Below the pieces are notes generated by a model, which did no database searches, was not told the DNA's origin, and saw only the letters and a list, made by a program, of their open reading frames with translations. Of a DNA stretch of 64,000 nt, positions 23,718 through 37,620 are shown one piece after another (position 1 is the first letter of the stretch; each line of letters opens with the position of its first letter). The translations under genes were made by a program, and so were the position numbers. This DNA is from Sindora glabra (Eukaryota; Streptophyta; Magnoliopsida; Fabales; Fabaceae). The stretch is from contig CM035230.1 in assembly GCA_020226215.1 (NCBI GenBank), positions 5,231,501 to 5,295,500 of the forward strand, written 5' to 3'.

Positions 23718-25430
23718 TGATATAAGACCTTGTGGAGATTATGGGAATTTTAGCTAGCACCTTGCATTTCAAATCACATAGAATAACATGGGGGCTAAAG
23801 AGAGGGTGATAAGGCTAGGATATGCATGGTCATGATTAGTGCAAAGTAACAAACAAGAAACTTGTTTATGCCACTTTATCGTGTAACTGTTAATTAAATG
23901 ATTATATTATGCTTATAATTTATCTATGTAATTGGATCATGTTATGCAATATGTAGAATTGCTAATGTAAAATATTTTTTAGCAAGAAAAGGTTTTAATA
24001 TATGTCTTGTATATTAATGATTTTCTTGAATTAAAATTGATTAGAATACTTGTATGATAGTTATAACATTGATTAATTTATTACTCATTAAACCTTTGGA
24101 TGTACTTTTTCAAATACCCAGGCCCTAAATGGCACCTACTAACATCCCCCAGCATGTGATGGTACTTAGACGAAATTCCATTTGGTTGGTATAAGTTTGA
24201 GTTTTGTAATGGTCTTGAATCCTAAAACAATAGTAGTAATAGCAATAACTAGATCGCCAAGAGCAGTTCTAAAGAATTGCTATCACTCTCCTTAACCTTG
24301 AGATTCCAAATTCTAATATACATACAACTAATAATTAGTCAAGATTGATAATTGTCATACTTATCTATTTTTAATTATTTATTTTTGAAACTTTATGTTG
24401 CATAAGTATGATTTCACTATCTTGTTCTATATAATTATTTTGAGACTTTATTAACATGGTTACTGCATGACCTATATAACTTTTCAAACAATAAATTTAT
24501 ATATATGATGCATATCTTATGCATATATGATCTTTGATATTATTCTAGTTACGTTATGTATTTTTCAAAAAATAATTTTGTAGTGTATAATGAGTTAGCC
24601 ATAAAGTTCCTAGATTTCATCTGCATCAAAGGTAAATATATATTTTTACTTAATATTAGATCTAAAAATAAAAGCTGGCTATGATTTGGTTAAAAAAAGG
24701 AATGTGTTTCTAGATTTTCAAAAAAGCATGCCATCTCCAAAGTATTTTATGAATAAGATCTTTAGATTTTTTTTTATTACTAACTTAGTCCTATTCTATT
24801 GTATTTGTTTCTTGGTTTCAACAACTATATTATAGTTAGAATCTAAATACTTTGAAATATAAAAAAAACATTCTTTATTTGTGTCAGTTTAAAAAAAACT
24901 AGAAAGACACTTATTTCCTTAAGAAATTCTTTAAGAAAACAATATTCAAATAAGTTTGTAAATCTATTGTTACAAAATAGTCTTCTGTTTGTTTATCTAA
25001 AATAATTTTATGAAAAACTATCTGTTTGAGATCCTATTGAAAGTAGTAAATATTTTTTGATTTAAAAGATTAAACCTTATCAATTGTGCATAGCTAACTT
25101 CTAACTTAGTAGAAAGAAAAAAATTAGTGAATTTTTCATCTCTATGCTTTTAGCATATATTTTTTTTAAAACAATCAAATTTAGAAAGTTAATTTGCTTT
25201 TTAAAAAAAGGCTTGTAAAGATATACAATTAATATCTTTATATCACTCACGATAGTCCAAAATTTGGATCATGACACTAATATTCCATGTAAACATTCTT
25301 TAGAATTAAATTTAATCAAAACTTCACAAACTAACTTATTTTAACAAAATCATTCCAAACTAAAAATATAGACAAAGAAACAATTTTCCAACCAAATCAA
25401 TGAATTTAAGTTTGAATATTCACTTATCTA
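23718..25430 (+). mobile_element. Long Tekay-like gypsy LTR, right part, with leader-like sequence
   Basis: Resumes after the ATATG duplication. The 24560-25270 segment is a diverged copy of about 36640-37620 (shared: a caaaggtaaata block, cctattctattgtatt, agtgaatttttca, then aatatctttat...actcacgatag) and partly of 44400-44700. No coding frame survives. Confidence 0.5.
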
Positions 25431-27500
25431 ATATAGAGGAGGATGCTACTCCTAATCATGTCAAAATTAAGATTTCTTTAGATAAGGTTCCAAATTACTA
25501 TTTGAAACCAAATAGCTCCAATCCTCATCAAATTAGATAGGGATGAAGACAAATCTAATAATGATAGTGTTTTTACCTTGATTAGATGAAGAATTTGATA
25601 CTTTCTTACTTTGATTTGATGCTTTCTTGAGTTTAAAATTTTTGCATATTACATAATTAATTGATTTTGTAGAAATTAAATGTGATTGGTTTGCCTTAGT
25701 GATGTATTTTGAACCATGAGTGACATATTTGAATGTTATGGATGAATTAATGATACAATAATATTTAATGTTTCAATAAGTAGTAGAATGGGAATTTTAT
25801 GAGAATTAGATGAGGAAAAATAGAATAGTAAAGTTTAAGTTATTATGAATGAGTATATGAGTATAGAAAAAACTTAGGGAATATTTTCAAAAATGCCTCA
25901 AGGCACTATTCCTTATTTTTATAGTTACCTTCATCTTTTACCATTCATTTTTCTATAAACACCACAACTCCCACCTCCAAATTCTCTTAACTTCTTCTTT
26001 CCCTAACCAAAATTAGCAAGATCAAGTGTAATTATCTTCAATTCTTTCATCTAATTGAAGTAAGAATATTGTCATCATTAGAATTTTTCTTTCTCACTTT
26101 TTAAAATAATGAGGGATGATGGTTATTTGGTTTCAAAGTGAATTTGGAACCTTAACTAAAAAGCTCTTGATTTTGATATGATTGAAATTAAGGAATATCA
26201 AATTTGATCTCCTAGCAACTTCCTCTTATTAGGTGGGTGAATATTCTAGCTTAAATCCATAAATTTTATTGGAAAACTATTATTTTGTCTATGTTTGAGT
26301 ACTACTTGATTTTGTTGAGATATGCTGAAATGTGATAATATGATTGCATTTAATGATGAAAAATGCTTTTATAAGTTGTTATTTAAGTAAATTAATGATT
26401 AAAAGATGCTTAGGTATGTAATAAATGAGATAGAAGGGCATTAAATGTTGAATGAATAATAAAAAATTTTAGGAGAACACATTGCATTCATATATGAAGT
26501 GCTTCTCGAGCCTAGATTATATTAGGTTAGGAAGCACTTCTCAAAGCATTTCATTGCTTAAAAATGTTTTAAAATGCAATTGGAAGCCCCAAAGCACTTT
26601 GCAAAGCATTTCCCAAAATACTTCTCAAGCCTAACCTTCTTTATAATTGGGAAGTGATTTGTGAGGCATTTTATTTCTTCTAAATGTTATTAGAAACTTC
26701 AAAGCCTTCATAAAGCATTTCACTTGCCTTGTTTCGGGTTTTAATGATTAACCTCACCAAAAATGATTTTTAAATGCTTAGTTAAGCATGAAATTGATAT
26801 ACAAATGTATTAATTAGGGCTTTCACTATTTTCATGCATATGTATGACTAATATACCATGAAATGAGTTAAGAATGTGATTAATGTGTTACTTATAAAAT
26901 GAAATTAAATATAATTATATAATTATGAATTGAGATGCACTATATATGGTCGTGCAAAAGGGCATGGTAGTTTTGTTACTCATAAATAATATTATAAATT
27001 GAATTATAATGATTTGATAAGATGAATGAATAGCAATGTAAATTATGCCTCCATGGGCAATAAGATAATTTGATGGGGTTGAATTGAACTTTGATGTGAT
27101 CATATGCATCGGTATTTGCATGCGATATTTGTAAAGGAAAAAGCTCGACTCGAGAGGCATAAGGTGGAAACTTGTTTGACACATGTATTATTAAGTTTAT
27201 GATTTAATGATTTAAAATTCTCTTGTGTTTATCTATGATAGGTGGAGCACTAAAGGGGTATTTGGACATCATAATGATCATAGTGATGGTAAATAGCTAA
27301 GTTTCTCATGCTTAAAGTTCCATGTAACATGGAAACTTGAGGTTATGTATTATTGTTCCATTACTTCCTCATTATTTCCTTTTGGATTATATTGTAGGGA
27401 TTTTTAGATAGGATATTCCACACTAAGTCCCATACTTGTTGTTTTATAAGTTTAACATTTTAAGTACACCACAGGATCTTCCTTTTCCAAAACCACTATA
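25431..27500 (+). mobile_element. Decayed gypsy LTR, family F copy 1
   Basis: About 25730-26100 is a diverged direct repeat of about 28676-29040 (gatgaggaaaaatag / aaatgaggaaagttg; gcactattccttatttttat / ttactattccctatttttat). The part near 27040-27170 (gatcatatgcatcgg, aaggaaaaagctcgac) has the look of gypsy LTR text. The two overlapping minus-strand frames at 26915-27184 are not supported as genes. Confidence 0.4.
26495..26732. repeat. Imperfect repeats containing aagcacttctcaa / aaagcatttc
   Basis: Short motifs gaagtgcttctcgagccta, aagcacttctcaaagcattt, acttctcaagcctaacc and aaagcatttcac recur over about 240 bp. They look like two to three degraded units of about 110 bp. Confidence 0.55.
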
Positions 27501-28639
27501 AGAAAGAAACCTTCCTTTAATGGCATTAAACATATATTTTGTAACAAATTGATAGCTAGTATAGAATTAATACACCTATAAATTTGGAATAGTGGAATTG
27601 AGAAATATAAAAGGCTAATTTACTTTTGTGATGAGGACAATGATATTAGTTTATAAATTGCTTAGTGTGCTCAAGTGTTAGAGTCAATAAGTTAACCTAA
27701 TTATTTGTGATGAATTACTTATTATGTAATGAATCCTTAAAATTGAACACATGATGGATGTTTATTAATGAATGAGTGCAAGATATAGTTAGAACCTTTG
27801 TTATGTTTACTATGTGTAAATAAATTGATAGGATTATTGAAAAAATAATCTTATACCAGTTATGTCTAAGTTGGGTCATAAAAATAATGAAGAGAGGAGA
27901 TAGAAGAAGAAAGAATGTGATGTAAGGGAGGTTTTATGCAATTTGGGAGAAATGAAAGGGGAAGATTAAGAATGGCCATAAAAATGAAGAATAGTACTAC
28001 AAGCATTATTGAAAATGTTTCCTAAATCTCTTTCATATCTACATACTTACTCAGAGTAACTTAAAACTTTAGTCCTTACTATTATACTTACTTTTGCTTA
28101 TTTAATTCTCACAAAATTCATCAATGAAATTCAAATATGTCACTTACAATTCAAAATGTGTTATTTCAACCAACCACTTATATTTAATTTATATGAATTC
28201 AATTAATTATATAAATGCAAATTTTTAAATTCTTGGTGGTGTAACACCTTCAAATCATTCATCCCATACCCCAAATGTCAATACTTCAAAAGTATCTACT
28301 AGATGAGTCTTAGTTAATTTGGATGAACCATTATAACTAGATCCTATGTTAACTTACAACAATTGGTTAAAATATTAAACCATCAAGTTCAAAAGCTAAG
28401 ATCCAATGATGTTCCATGCATGAAGGTTTGTTGGGGATTCCATGGAGTGGAAGAATTTACACAAGAATTAGAGTCAAGTATGTGATAAAAATGTCCCTAT
28501 TTATTTAGTGAGTGATGAGTTTAATTTTACAATATTCTTGAAATGCCATAAGGATAAAAAGCACTTCAAGAATTTAAAATGAATTCTTTTGAAAAGGAAA
28601 GTATTGTTCCACTCTTTTTAGAATAGATGCTCTTACTTA
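27501..28639. other. AT-rich decayed sequence between two family F LTR-like repeats
   Basis: No coding potential and no recognisable domain. Its position between direct repeats (about 25730-26100 and 28676-29040) suggests leftover internal sequence of an element, but there is no protein evidence. Confidence 0.3.
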
Positions 28640-29240
28640 AAATTGAATTTATATTTATAGAGGAAATTTTCAATGAATGAGTATGAATGAATTATTAAGT
28701 TAAACAAAATTTAATGTTTTAGTGAGTTTTGGAATAAGGATTTTGTGAAAAATAAATGAGGAAAGTTGAATAAGGTAACAGGGTTTAATGTTATAAGTAA
28801 TTATTTGTGAGTATATGAGAATATGAATATAAAGGAGATTTAAGGGCCATTTTAAAAAATGCCCAAGTTACTATTCCCTATTTTTATGACCATAATTAGC
28901 CTTCCCCCTATCATTTTTATCAAGTTAAGCAAAACCTCACCTCTACTCCTCACATCTCTTCTTTTTCTTCACTCCATCAATTCATGACAAGGAAATCTAT
29001 TTCAAATTCTTCATCTAATCAAGGAAAAAATATCTTTATTATTGGATTGCTTCCTCACTTTTGTCATGAGCCACTCCTGATCATGATCGGCGTAGATTCT
29101 GTTATTAATTTCTAGAAGCCTTAATGATTTTCACTCTTTTCACCTAATAAGAGTTTCCAAATCTCAAAGGGACTTAAAATTTTCTTTAAAATTTTATGGA
29201 AAAATAAACAAAGTCTCTTTCTATTTTTGGATACTTTTTA
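28640..29240 (+). mobile_element. Decayed gypsy LTR, family F copy 2, partial
   Basis: Diverged direct copy of family F copy 1 up to about 29050, where similarity breaks off. The right end is truncated. No genes. Confidence 0.4.
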
Positions 29241-29879
29241 AGGGCCACACGCCCTATAATATTAAAACCTTTTTATTTTTAGATATGTCAACATTCAACA
29301 TTCACATAATATTATAAAAATTTAAACTTATTCATAAAGGAATCAATCAACACATCTAATGCTAAATGAACAACATTTCTATCATCAATGTCAATTTTCA
29401 TTTCAAATCCTTTAGCGAGGCAGTCTTGAATCACCATGAATATAACAAGCTCAAATATGCTCACCATAACCCGAAAATATTAGAAATACAATAAAATGAG
29501 TTGTGAGAACTCAATATATCTACCATTATTTATAGGTAATTAATTTTATATATAATAGTCATAGTTTAATTGTATACTAAATTATAAAGTATTACCAAAC
29601 CCATTTCTTGAGTTCTCTGAATACACAAAACCATGTCAAGAAATGAGAGTTCACTTACACATGACTTAATCTTTATTTCTTATGTCACAATTCATAGAAT
29701 CTTAACTATTCGTTATTGCACAACATTGGTATCGCATCATATAATACCCATTTCAAGTAAACATCACAATTATAAACAACCTTTAAGGCTCACACAGAGA
29801 AATAATCACAATCACATCAAGTCTTTGCAACCATGTTAAACAGTGGCATTCAATCACAAGCAAAGCTCTAACATTATAT
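29241..29879 (-). mobile_element. Decayed gypsy LTR family D, left part
   Basis: Read on the minus strand this has typical LTR text (gagttctcacaactcat; cgggttatggtgagcat). It seems to continue at 31537 beyond the inserted copia-type solo LTR, and TATAT at 29875-29879 is the duplicated target. The left end, near the gggccacacgccc text at 29244, is uncertain. The small plus-strand frame at 29633-29839 is not supported. Confidence 0.4.
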
Positions 29880-31531
29880 TATTGGGAATTCGGATTATCA
29901 CATGCAGCGGAATTTTAAATTTTTGATCCGAATTCTACCTAGGATCCGTGCAAAAAGCATAAGTCAATGATTAAGGTTTTACCTATTGGGCACTCGTGTT
30001 TCTACTGATAAAAAATTGAGAGCAGATGAATCAAACGCCAGCCGGAAGGTACAGCGTCTCTACGGTATCCACACGGAGTGAACAACGACCTCTCACCCTC
30101 CATGCGTCTGCTAGGATGCGTTTTTCTCTCTAAGAATTAGGATTGGATGTTTTCTGAGTGATTTAAGATTTATATGGAAGCTTAAAACGTGATTATTAAG
30201 TGCTGCCCTCAAGTTCCCTTTTATAGAACTTAGGCAAGCCATAATCCTAGTCCTACTAGGATAATGCTTCCAAAATCCTAATCACACTTAACAACTCATC
30301 TTATCCTTATCCTAGAGATAATGGGAAGAGATAAGACTTATTTATTAATTATCTAATATTAGATAATAATATTATCTCATAATATAAATATCTTAATTAT
30401 TAGATAATTGCATATAGTTATCAAATATCAGAATAATATTATCTCATAATATATTTATCTAATATCTGATAAGATAATTATTTGATATTTCTTTAATATC
30501 AAATAATATCACATAATATATATATATAAAACGTGAATTATTATTCTTAATAATATATATATGCACGAAAATAAGTCTAATTAATTGGATATTAATATAA
30601 TTAAAGTCCAATTAATTATTGTCTTATTCCTACTCCTTTTGTGTAACCCTGTAGGTTCTTACTACGTTGACAATGACTTATTATTGAGCCATAGACAGCG
30701 AGCGGTATCTAGCAATACATCACTGCCACTCAAGTAGTAAGAATGTCTGTGATTCGACATCCACCTAATACATAATCAACGTTTTGCATCATAACCCTTT
30801 TGTAATAATATCCAAATTGAACTGGAGGCATGGAATGTGTCATCCTCGTCAATGTTTAATTTATATTTCTTGATACTGAGTAGACTTAAAATAAATAATT
30901 AATATCACATATTAATTCAACTGAGCATGGCCATGCATTTCTAAGTCTCACTCAATCAAGGGACCCAAGGATATTTCTCTTTTATACAAGAGTAACAAAA
31001 TCTCATTTACATCACTCACTTCCTTCTGCACGATTAATGACATACCCAATCAATGCCCTACTTGTCATCCTGATTAAAGGTGACATAGGATAATATTAAA
31101 GTGAGTAATTCCTCATTTAGGGAACCGTAGTGACTTCAGGTCAAAGGTTTATGTGTAGTTGTGATCATATGAGAATAACTTATGACACGTTTATCCATGC
31201 AATATTCTCATAGTGGGTCAGTCCAGTACATTGTTCCCTTAGCAATGTACTCATGTATTGACTTGATATCACATATCCATGATTCGTAATCATTAGTCAC
31301 TATACATGCTAATCTCGATATATTATTACTATCCTTTTCGTAATAATACTTGACTAGGGGTATTTTAGGAATAGCAAAGTTATTCCAAGGATAATATTAT
31401 ATTAAGTTATAAATTGCGCATAATAATAATAAAAAAATAAATATAATAATTAAATTACCTAAAATAAAATATAATACATTGTATATAACTCTAATCATCT
31501 TATATGATTGGTTCTAGAACACACACCAACA
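29880..31531 (-). mobile_element. Solo LTR of a copia family related to family A
   Basis: Plus-strand text from TATTGGGAATTCGGATTATC (first dinucleotide mutated from TG) to GAACACACACCAACA, flanked by a perfect TATAT duplication (29875-29879, 31532-31536). It shares the family A architecture in the same order: catgcagcggaat start, gatccgtgc, ggtatccacacg, the gaggttcttactacgttgacaatgac region, gagcatggccatgcatttc, tcaggtcaaagg and gggtcagtccagta. It is diverged enough to be another family. Length is 1652 bp and there is no internal region. Confidence 0.85.
30340..30560. repeat. AT-rich palindrome cluster in the solo LTR
   Basis: The palindromic agataataatattatct and related aatatcaaataatat elements recur several times, including a near-direct repeat of aataatattatctcataatat at about 30367 and 30432. 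The result is a 220-bp stretch almost free of G and C. Confidence 0.7.
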
Positions 31532-31536
31532 TATAT

Positions 31537-34032
31537 CACATGTAATTATTTAAAGTAACTATGCATGTGTCCATCTTTTTGATTTCCTGATCATTTGTAT
31601 ATCATTCTCATATAGTTTGCCGAAAATTTTCCATCTGACTCTTATTTCACAACTATTTGTGGGGAATTTACCATTTGGCTCTCATATCATCTCTTCATTA
31701 CAAATCCTAATATTACTACTCTAACATAGTTCATAATTTTCAATATCATTCATGGTAAAATGCCTAAATAGTATATATATGAGAGCTTAACTCTCAATTC
31801 ACATTTCACATTATCACTTCTAGCATACAAGTGCTAAGCAATTCAACCATAATCATTCAGCTATCATTAAAAACATTATCATGCTTCTGCTTCGTACTCT
31901 AATGAACTAGCAATCACTTAACACTTATCTACTTTTATACTCAAAATTTGAGTTTTTATATATAAATATGTGAACATGAATGTGAATATGAAAATTATAA
32001 TATTAACAAGAATATAATTCATAATATCTGAATCATCTTTTAAATACAAATAGTGGTGAAATATATACTCCCCTAAAATTTTCCAACTGCTTCAAGGATT
32101 CCTCACTCCTTCACTTTTACCTTCTATCTCTTCCTATTGGACAATTTATAATAAGTAATAAATACTTTGACCTTACTTCCTTCCTAACTATTATTATGAA
32201 ATCTAATTATAATATTTCAATATTCTATATTACCCTTTTACTCATCTTTTCGTTTCTTCTTCCTATTTCACAAATTACAAGAATAAATTATAAACATATG
32301 AATATTATGTGCTTTCTTTCTAAACATTATGATCCATATTCAAATTATAGCATTATACCAATTTCTACACTGGTTATGCTTAGTCATAACCCAATCACCT
32401 CTTAAATCCCACTCATATATATATAATTAAATTTTACTATAATTCAACATGAGCAATCCAACTAATCCTTTATGTTTTGATCTTCCAAAAATCTGCTAAA
32501 GAATGATACAGAAATACATAAATACTAATTTCCAAACACAAACATAGATCCTAAACTTATATATATATATAAACTCATTCTTAATTTTAAAATAGTATGT
32601 ATACATATCAAACACCCAAATCACTGAATTCCCATTATATTCTTAATGAAGTTTTTCTTAAACAAGCTTGAAACTTTCAAAGCAATGAAATATAATGTTC
32701 TGGGTGTATATATATATACTCTGACCACATAATTTTAACATTCAACCGCATAAAAATCACAATTTCTCCGACTGTTGTTGTTCACTCAAAATTTCTATAG
32801 ATAGGGCTTTCTTAAGCTAAGCTCCAATCTCTATAAATATTATAGTTCTATAATAAAAAACCATCTACCTCTCAGCTCGGTGGCCGGCAGGAGCTCCAGC
32901 GGCGATAGAATGTCACCAAAACTTCAGCTAACAAGAAGGCATGCATACAACAAAAAAAGCTCCCCAACAGCAATACCACCACCGAGAGAGATGGAGATCA
33001 GCACGGACCCAATTTGCTTTGTCAGTTGTTTCTCCTAGCTGCAACCTAAATAACAACATCCAACGCCATTCGTAGTTGTGCAGCTAGCAATGGAATGATG
33101 GTAGGCACAAGCACAACAGCCACTATCCGAACGGAGAGGACACATGAGAAGAGAAAGTGAAATCGAAATAGAGAGGGAAGAGGGGAGAGAATAGAAGAAA
33201 GTAGAAATTAGAAAGAGAGGAGACAGAACCCGAGGAAGAAAAAGAGTAAGAAAAGAGAGATGGAACTGAACATGGAAGTGAGACAGAGAGAGAGGTCAGG
33301 TTTCCTTTTCAGATAAAAATGGGTTGTCGACGTCATAAAGGGGGACTCACGTGTATTTGAAAGAGGCTGCTGGAATTTTTTTTTAAATGATGTGTATCGA
33401 CAATAACAATTAAAAGAGGAGAGAGGCGGTGAAACACGTAAAAAGCGAAGAGGGGAGCCCGAATTTAAGAGAGAGACAACAGCTAGACATGGAAATCGAG
33501 ACAGAAAGAGAGGGGGAGAGAGAGAGCAAAACAACAGCTAGAAATTAATGGACAGGAGAGGTACAAATAGCGAGAAAGAGGAATATTTAAAATAAGCTTA
33601 GGGTTATGATTCCATATTTCACACACAACGTAAGCTCATCTCTTATTTAAATTTCAACTTTTCACACTCGTTTAATTTAATCTCAATCATCAATTTTCAA
33701 ACACATTTTATAAAATTTACTTTAATTACAATTTCAACTCAATTATTTCTTAACTTTCCATCAATTTAAAAATTTTAAAATAATTATTTTAATATTCTTC
33801 CATTCCCAAAGATAATTTATGAAATACAAATAAATTATCTCATAAATCCTTATAAAAATTATTTTAAACAAATCTTAAATTAATAATGGCCATATATAAA
33901 AATACATAAATTTCAAATATTATCATAATCATCATTTTTAATATCCTAAAAATTTTAATACAAAAAGATAAATTTAAAACTACATATTAATCAAATAAAA
34001 TAAATATTCTCATATTAACCTAGGATATTACA
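31537..34032 (-). mobile_element. Gypsy LTR family D, right part (minus orientation)
   Basis: The minus-strand start is TGTAATATCCTAGGTTAATA at 34032. The 31610-31690 text reads in reverse as the familiar gypsy LTR phrase about ggtaaattccccacaaa. A GC-richer purine-rich block (32880-33560) corresponds to the transcribed leader part of such LTRs. The 108-codon minus-strand frame at 33208-33534 is low-complexity Ser/Phe/Leu text caused by this purine-rich stretch and is not called a gene. No target duplication was resolved. Confidence 0.5.
32880..33560. repeat. Purine-rich (GA) low-complexity block
   Basis: Dense gagagag/gagaaagagg text on the plus strand with higher GC than the flanks. It includes ggccggcaggagctccagcggcg at the left edge. 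Confidence 0.75.
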
Positions 34033-34398
34033 ACCTTTTTCTTAATTTGATGAGAATTGGAATTATATCTCATTTTCCATGTATCAATGCTTTGAAAATA
34101 TATCCCTAATTTATCCAATGTGATCTAATATAAGTCTCTATAGTAAGATCCTAAGATTCTTATCAAGAATAATTAATAAAAATTTTAGATCATCAAATTC
34201 ACAAACTCAGATCTAAAAACATGCCTTTGATAAAAGTTCATTAGCAAAGACATAGATTAGAAAATGCAACCAATCATTAGATGCCAAAATTTGGCAAATG
34301 TACCCACATCATTTTAGTAAGATTAAAACTTAATTAAGTCATTCATCAATCATTTAGTTTTTGAAAATATAGGGATGACTTCTTTGAAGGGGGAGAAT
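34033..34398 (+). other. Short spacer ending in a polypurine tract
   Basis: No protein similarity. Its last bases (ctttgaagggggagaa, about 34383-34398) form a polypurine tract directly before an LTR-like TGTCACACCACAAC, so this is probably the 3' untranslated remnant of a gypsy element. Confidence 0.45.
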
Positions 34399-37300
34399 TG
34401 TCACACCACAACTATTTTAGAATTTCATTATATTATATTTATTTGTTTGGTAATTATGAAATTTTATTAGTAATTACAAAAGTTATAGGTGGATAATAAC
34501 AAAATTGAGGTAAATTAGGTTTTATAGTAAAAATAGGAAAACTATAATTGAATATAAAGCCTAGTGAAATTAGAATTAGATTAAGGTGTATGGAGGAGAT
34601 TTATGATCACTTTTTTCCCAAAACACACCATGAACACCCCTGTAATAACCAAAATGTTCTTATGGCTATTAAACCATTAATTTACATTATTTCTCTAATT
34701 TTTTAGCAAACCACCAACTTCCACCCTTCCCCCTATAATTTGTTAATCCTTTATTATGAAATTCTACAAAATCCAAGTAAAAAAAAGCTAAAAAGGCTAA
34801 AGGTAACTCTTTTTAATTCATGAATTTCTTAAAATATTGATGGAATTAGTTCAAAAATAGGTTTTGGAATATTTTTCTAATTTTAGGATGAATGAATAAT
34901 AACTAAGGTAATCCTTATTAACTAGAATCCTACCTATTCTATTTATACAACTAGTAAGTAGGTAATCTACTTAGCTTCAATGTTTTCATTACATTGCTTT
35001 TATTGCTATTCATTTGGATGGTTATATGGAATTTAGGAATTTTGAATTAAAAGAATCCTATGTTTGAAATGAGTAATATGATGATTAACAAGTGAATAAG
35101 TGTGAAATTTTATTGTAAGTTAAGTTAATAGCATGTTAATAAAGTAAAGGCTATGTAAAAATTATTTTTACTAAATGAATAGTATATTTGCAGAACTTTC
35201 AATAAAATAAATATAGGTTATAGTTAAGTATGGTATTGAAATTCACTTCTGGAAACTTATAGACGAGTATATACTATAGTATCTTAATGAAGTAAATTTC
35301 CAAAATTTAGTACACTCGTGTACACACTTGAGTATAACATCTAGAATTACTCTTTGGAAGGCTATACTTAAGTATAGTTGCTAAAGCAAAAGACTAGAGT
35401 TTTTTTTACTTGAGTACATACTTCAATATAAAGCATCTAGAGAGCCTCAAGTTACTCATACTTAAGTATAATGATTAGAATTTAATTCTAGAACTTCATA
35501 TTTAAGTACATACTAAAATATTACCCTATTTAATGTGTTAAATTTTTTATGTTAGTATAATGTAAATTGAACTTATATAATGCTAATAATGATATGGCTT
35601 GCATGGGTGAAATAGTGTTTGTGGTTTCCAATGATGATACATTATAAGAAAGTGTGATTATGTGTGAAATTTGTTGATGTTAGATAGGGAAGGGAAGGAA
35701 ATGAATTTATATGTGAGACATACTAATGCTCTAAACCCAAATGCCAAATTATGATTGGATAAAGAGGACCCTAGAAGTATAAGGATGGAGTTTGTAAGGG
35801 GATAAGGATAAACTAATGGACATAAGGTGGATTGTTTGATGATTTCTTAATTTGCTAATATTAAATATGTTATTATAATTACATAATGATAATATGAATA
35901 AGTTTGGCATAATTATTTGACCATGTGTTCTAAGTAGATTATTTACTTATTGAGATTCTATCTCATTATTTAGTTTTCAATTTTTTAATAGATGAACTTG
36001 TAAAATCTCCCAAGTCACCATCATCAACTCTGTAGTAAGAGATTTTCTTCGTTAGCCTTGAAACAACCCTTAAGTTAGGTGCATGCAATTAGGAAGGGTA
36101 GTATGTAACTAATATCTATGTATAAGCTTATAGAAATTTCACATTGTATATATATATTGATTTATGAGTATGACTAATTTTACAAAATTAAAGTCAAATT
36201 ATTTATTAGTTAGCATGCTATAATGGCATATTAGGTTAGAACGCTTATAGTGACCAATAAATAGAATCCACAATAATCATGGCCAAGTGTGTCATGATAC
36301 CTACCAATAGCATCTTATGTTCCATAGGATGTTGCACCTCTTACTACATCACTAGTAATAGAAGTGGTTTCCCTTAAAGACCCTGTTACCCTTAACTTTG
36401 ATATAAATGTCATTAATAATTAGTTTTATTAATAATTATCATGTTTTACTATTTTAAATATTTGTAAAATTATGCTTTAACTCACTACATAGCTGCATAA
36501 TTATTTTAATACTTTAAGAACTCATTTACTAGATAACCTAAGTAAATTTTTGTATATTTAATGAGGTGCATTTCTATACATATATAGCCTTAATATTATC
36601 CTATTATTTTACAAAAATTGGTTTTGTATAACAAGTTATCTTGCATAGAATTTCAAAAATATGGAAAAATAGTTTTCCTTTACACTAAAGGTAAATAGAT
36701 TTTTTTCCTAAAGATATTTTCCAAGTATTTTTCTCAAAGCATGATTACATCTAGTAAATATTTTTCTAATTCAATTTCAAAGAAAGAAATCTATTTATAA
36801 ACTTCTCAAAAAGTATGTCATCTTAAGAATTTTATGAATAGGAACATTTGTTTTTTTTAGTTTTATTAACCTTATCATATTCTATTGTATTCATTTTACG
36901 GTTTGAAATCTTGAATAATTTACTACCTTTTTTTAAGACATGGTTTCTTTGAAAAATCTAGAAATATGCTTCATCTGTATTAGTCTTAAAAAGAAATTGG
37001 AAAGACACTTGTTTTATTGATGAATTTTTTAGAAAGGATTGCTAATTCTATTTTCTATAGAATTATTGGCTTGAAAGTCTATCGGAAAAATAACAATTAT
37101 ATTCTAATAAAAAGATATTTCCTTGAAATTTCTTCATTAGTAGCTTCCATTTTTTTAACAATATTATGTTGCAACTATTTGCTAAACTAGAAAAGTAAAA
37201 TTCTTCAATTTTATATGACATTCTAATTTCAAAAGAAATCATTATTTATAGATTATTAGGACTTTCTTTAAAAAAAAAGGAAAAGAGAAAAGATTTTTAA

Positions 37301-37620
37301 TCCATCTAGTTCAAAATAAAATTTCTAGTTGATTCCACTAATTTAAGAGATGAGGTATGTTTATTAGTTTTACTCTTTATTTATAAAAATTATATTTAAG
37401 AGAATGAACCTTCTCAATCTGGGAAAATATTTTTTAACTTGACACTCAAAAGATTGTTGTGTACATATGAATGAAAAAAAAGAACTTTTAGTGAATTTTT
37501 CAATCCTATGTTTTTGCATCCTATAATTTTTCAAAAAATAGTATGTTTTAAAAAATGATTATGTTTAGAAAATGTAAAGATATCTGCTTAATGTCTTTAT
37601 GCCGACTACGATGGTTTATA
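34399..37620 (+). mobile_element. Gypsy LTR plus leader-like sequence, decayed
   Basis: The LTR start TGTCACACCACAAC follows the polypurine tract. The segment 36280-36930 is a clear diverged direct copy of 44060-44700 (shared: ttatcatgttttactat, actacatagctgcataattattttaa, gataacctaagtaaatttttg, tattttccaagtatttttctcaaag). 36640-37620 also matches 24560-25270. No open frame survives. The right end of the LTR proper cannot be separated from leader sequence. Confidence 0.5.

Noticed and set aside
26915..27184. Two overlapping minus-strand frames
   Set aside because: Both fall in decayed LTR text, and neither has a domain or a paralogue that stays open.
33208..33534. 108-codon minus-strand frame with hydrophobic C-terminus
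   Set aside because: Low-complexity translation of a purine-rich tract with no domain, and it resides in a gypsy LTR.
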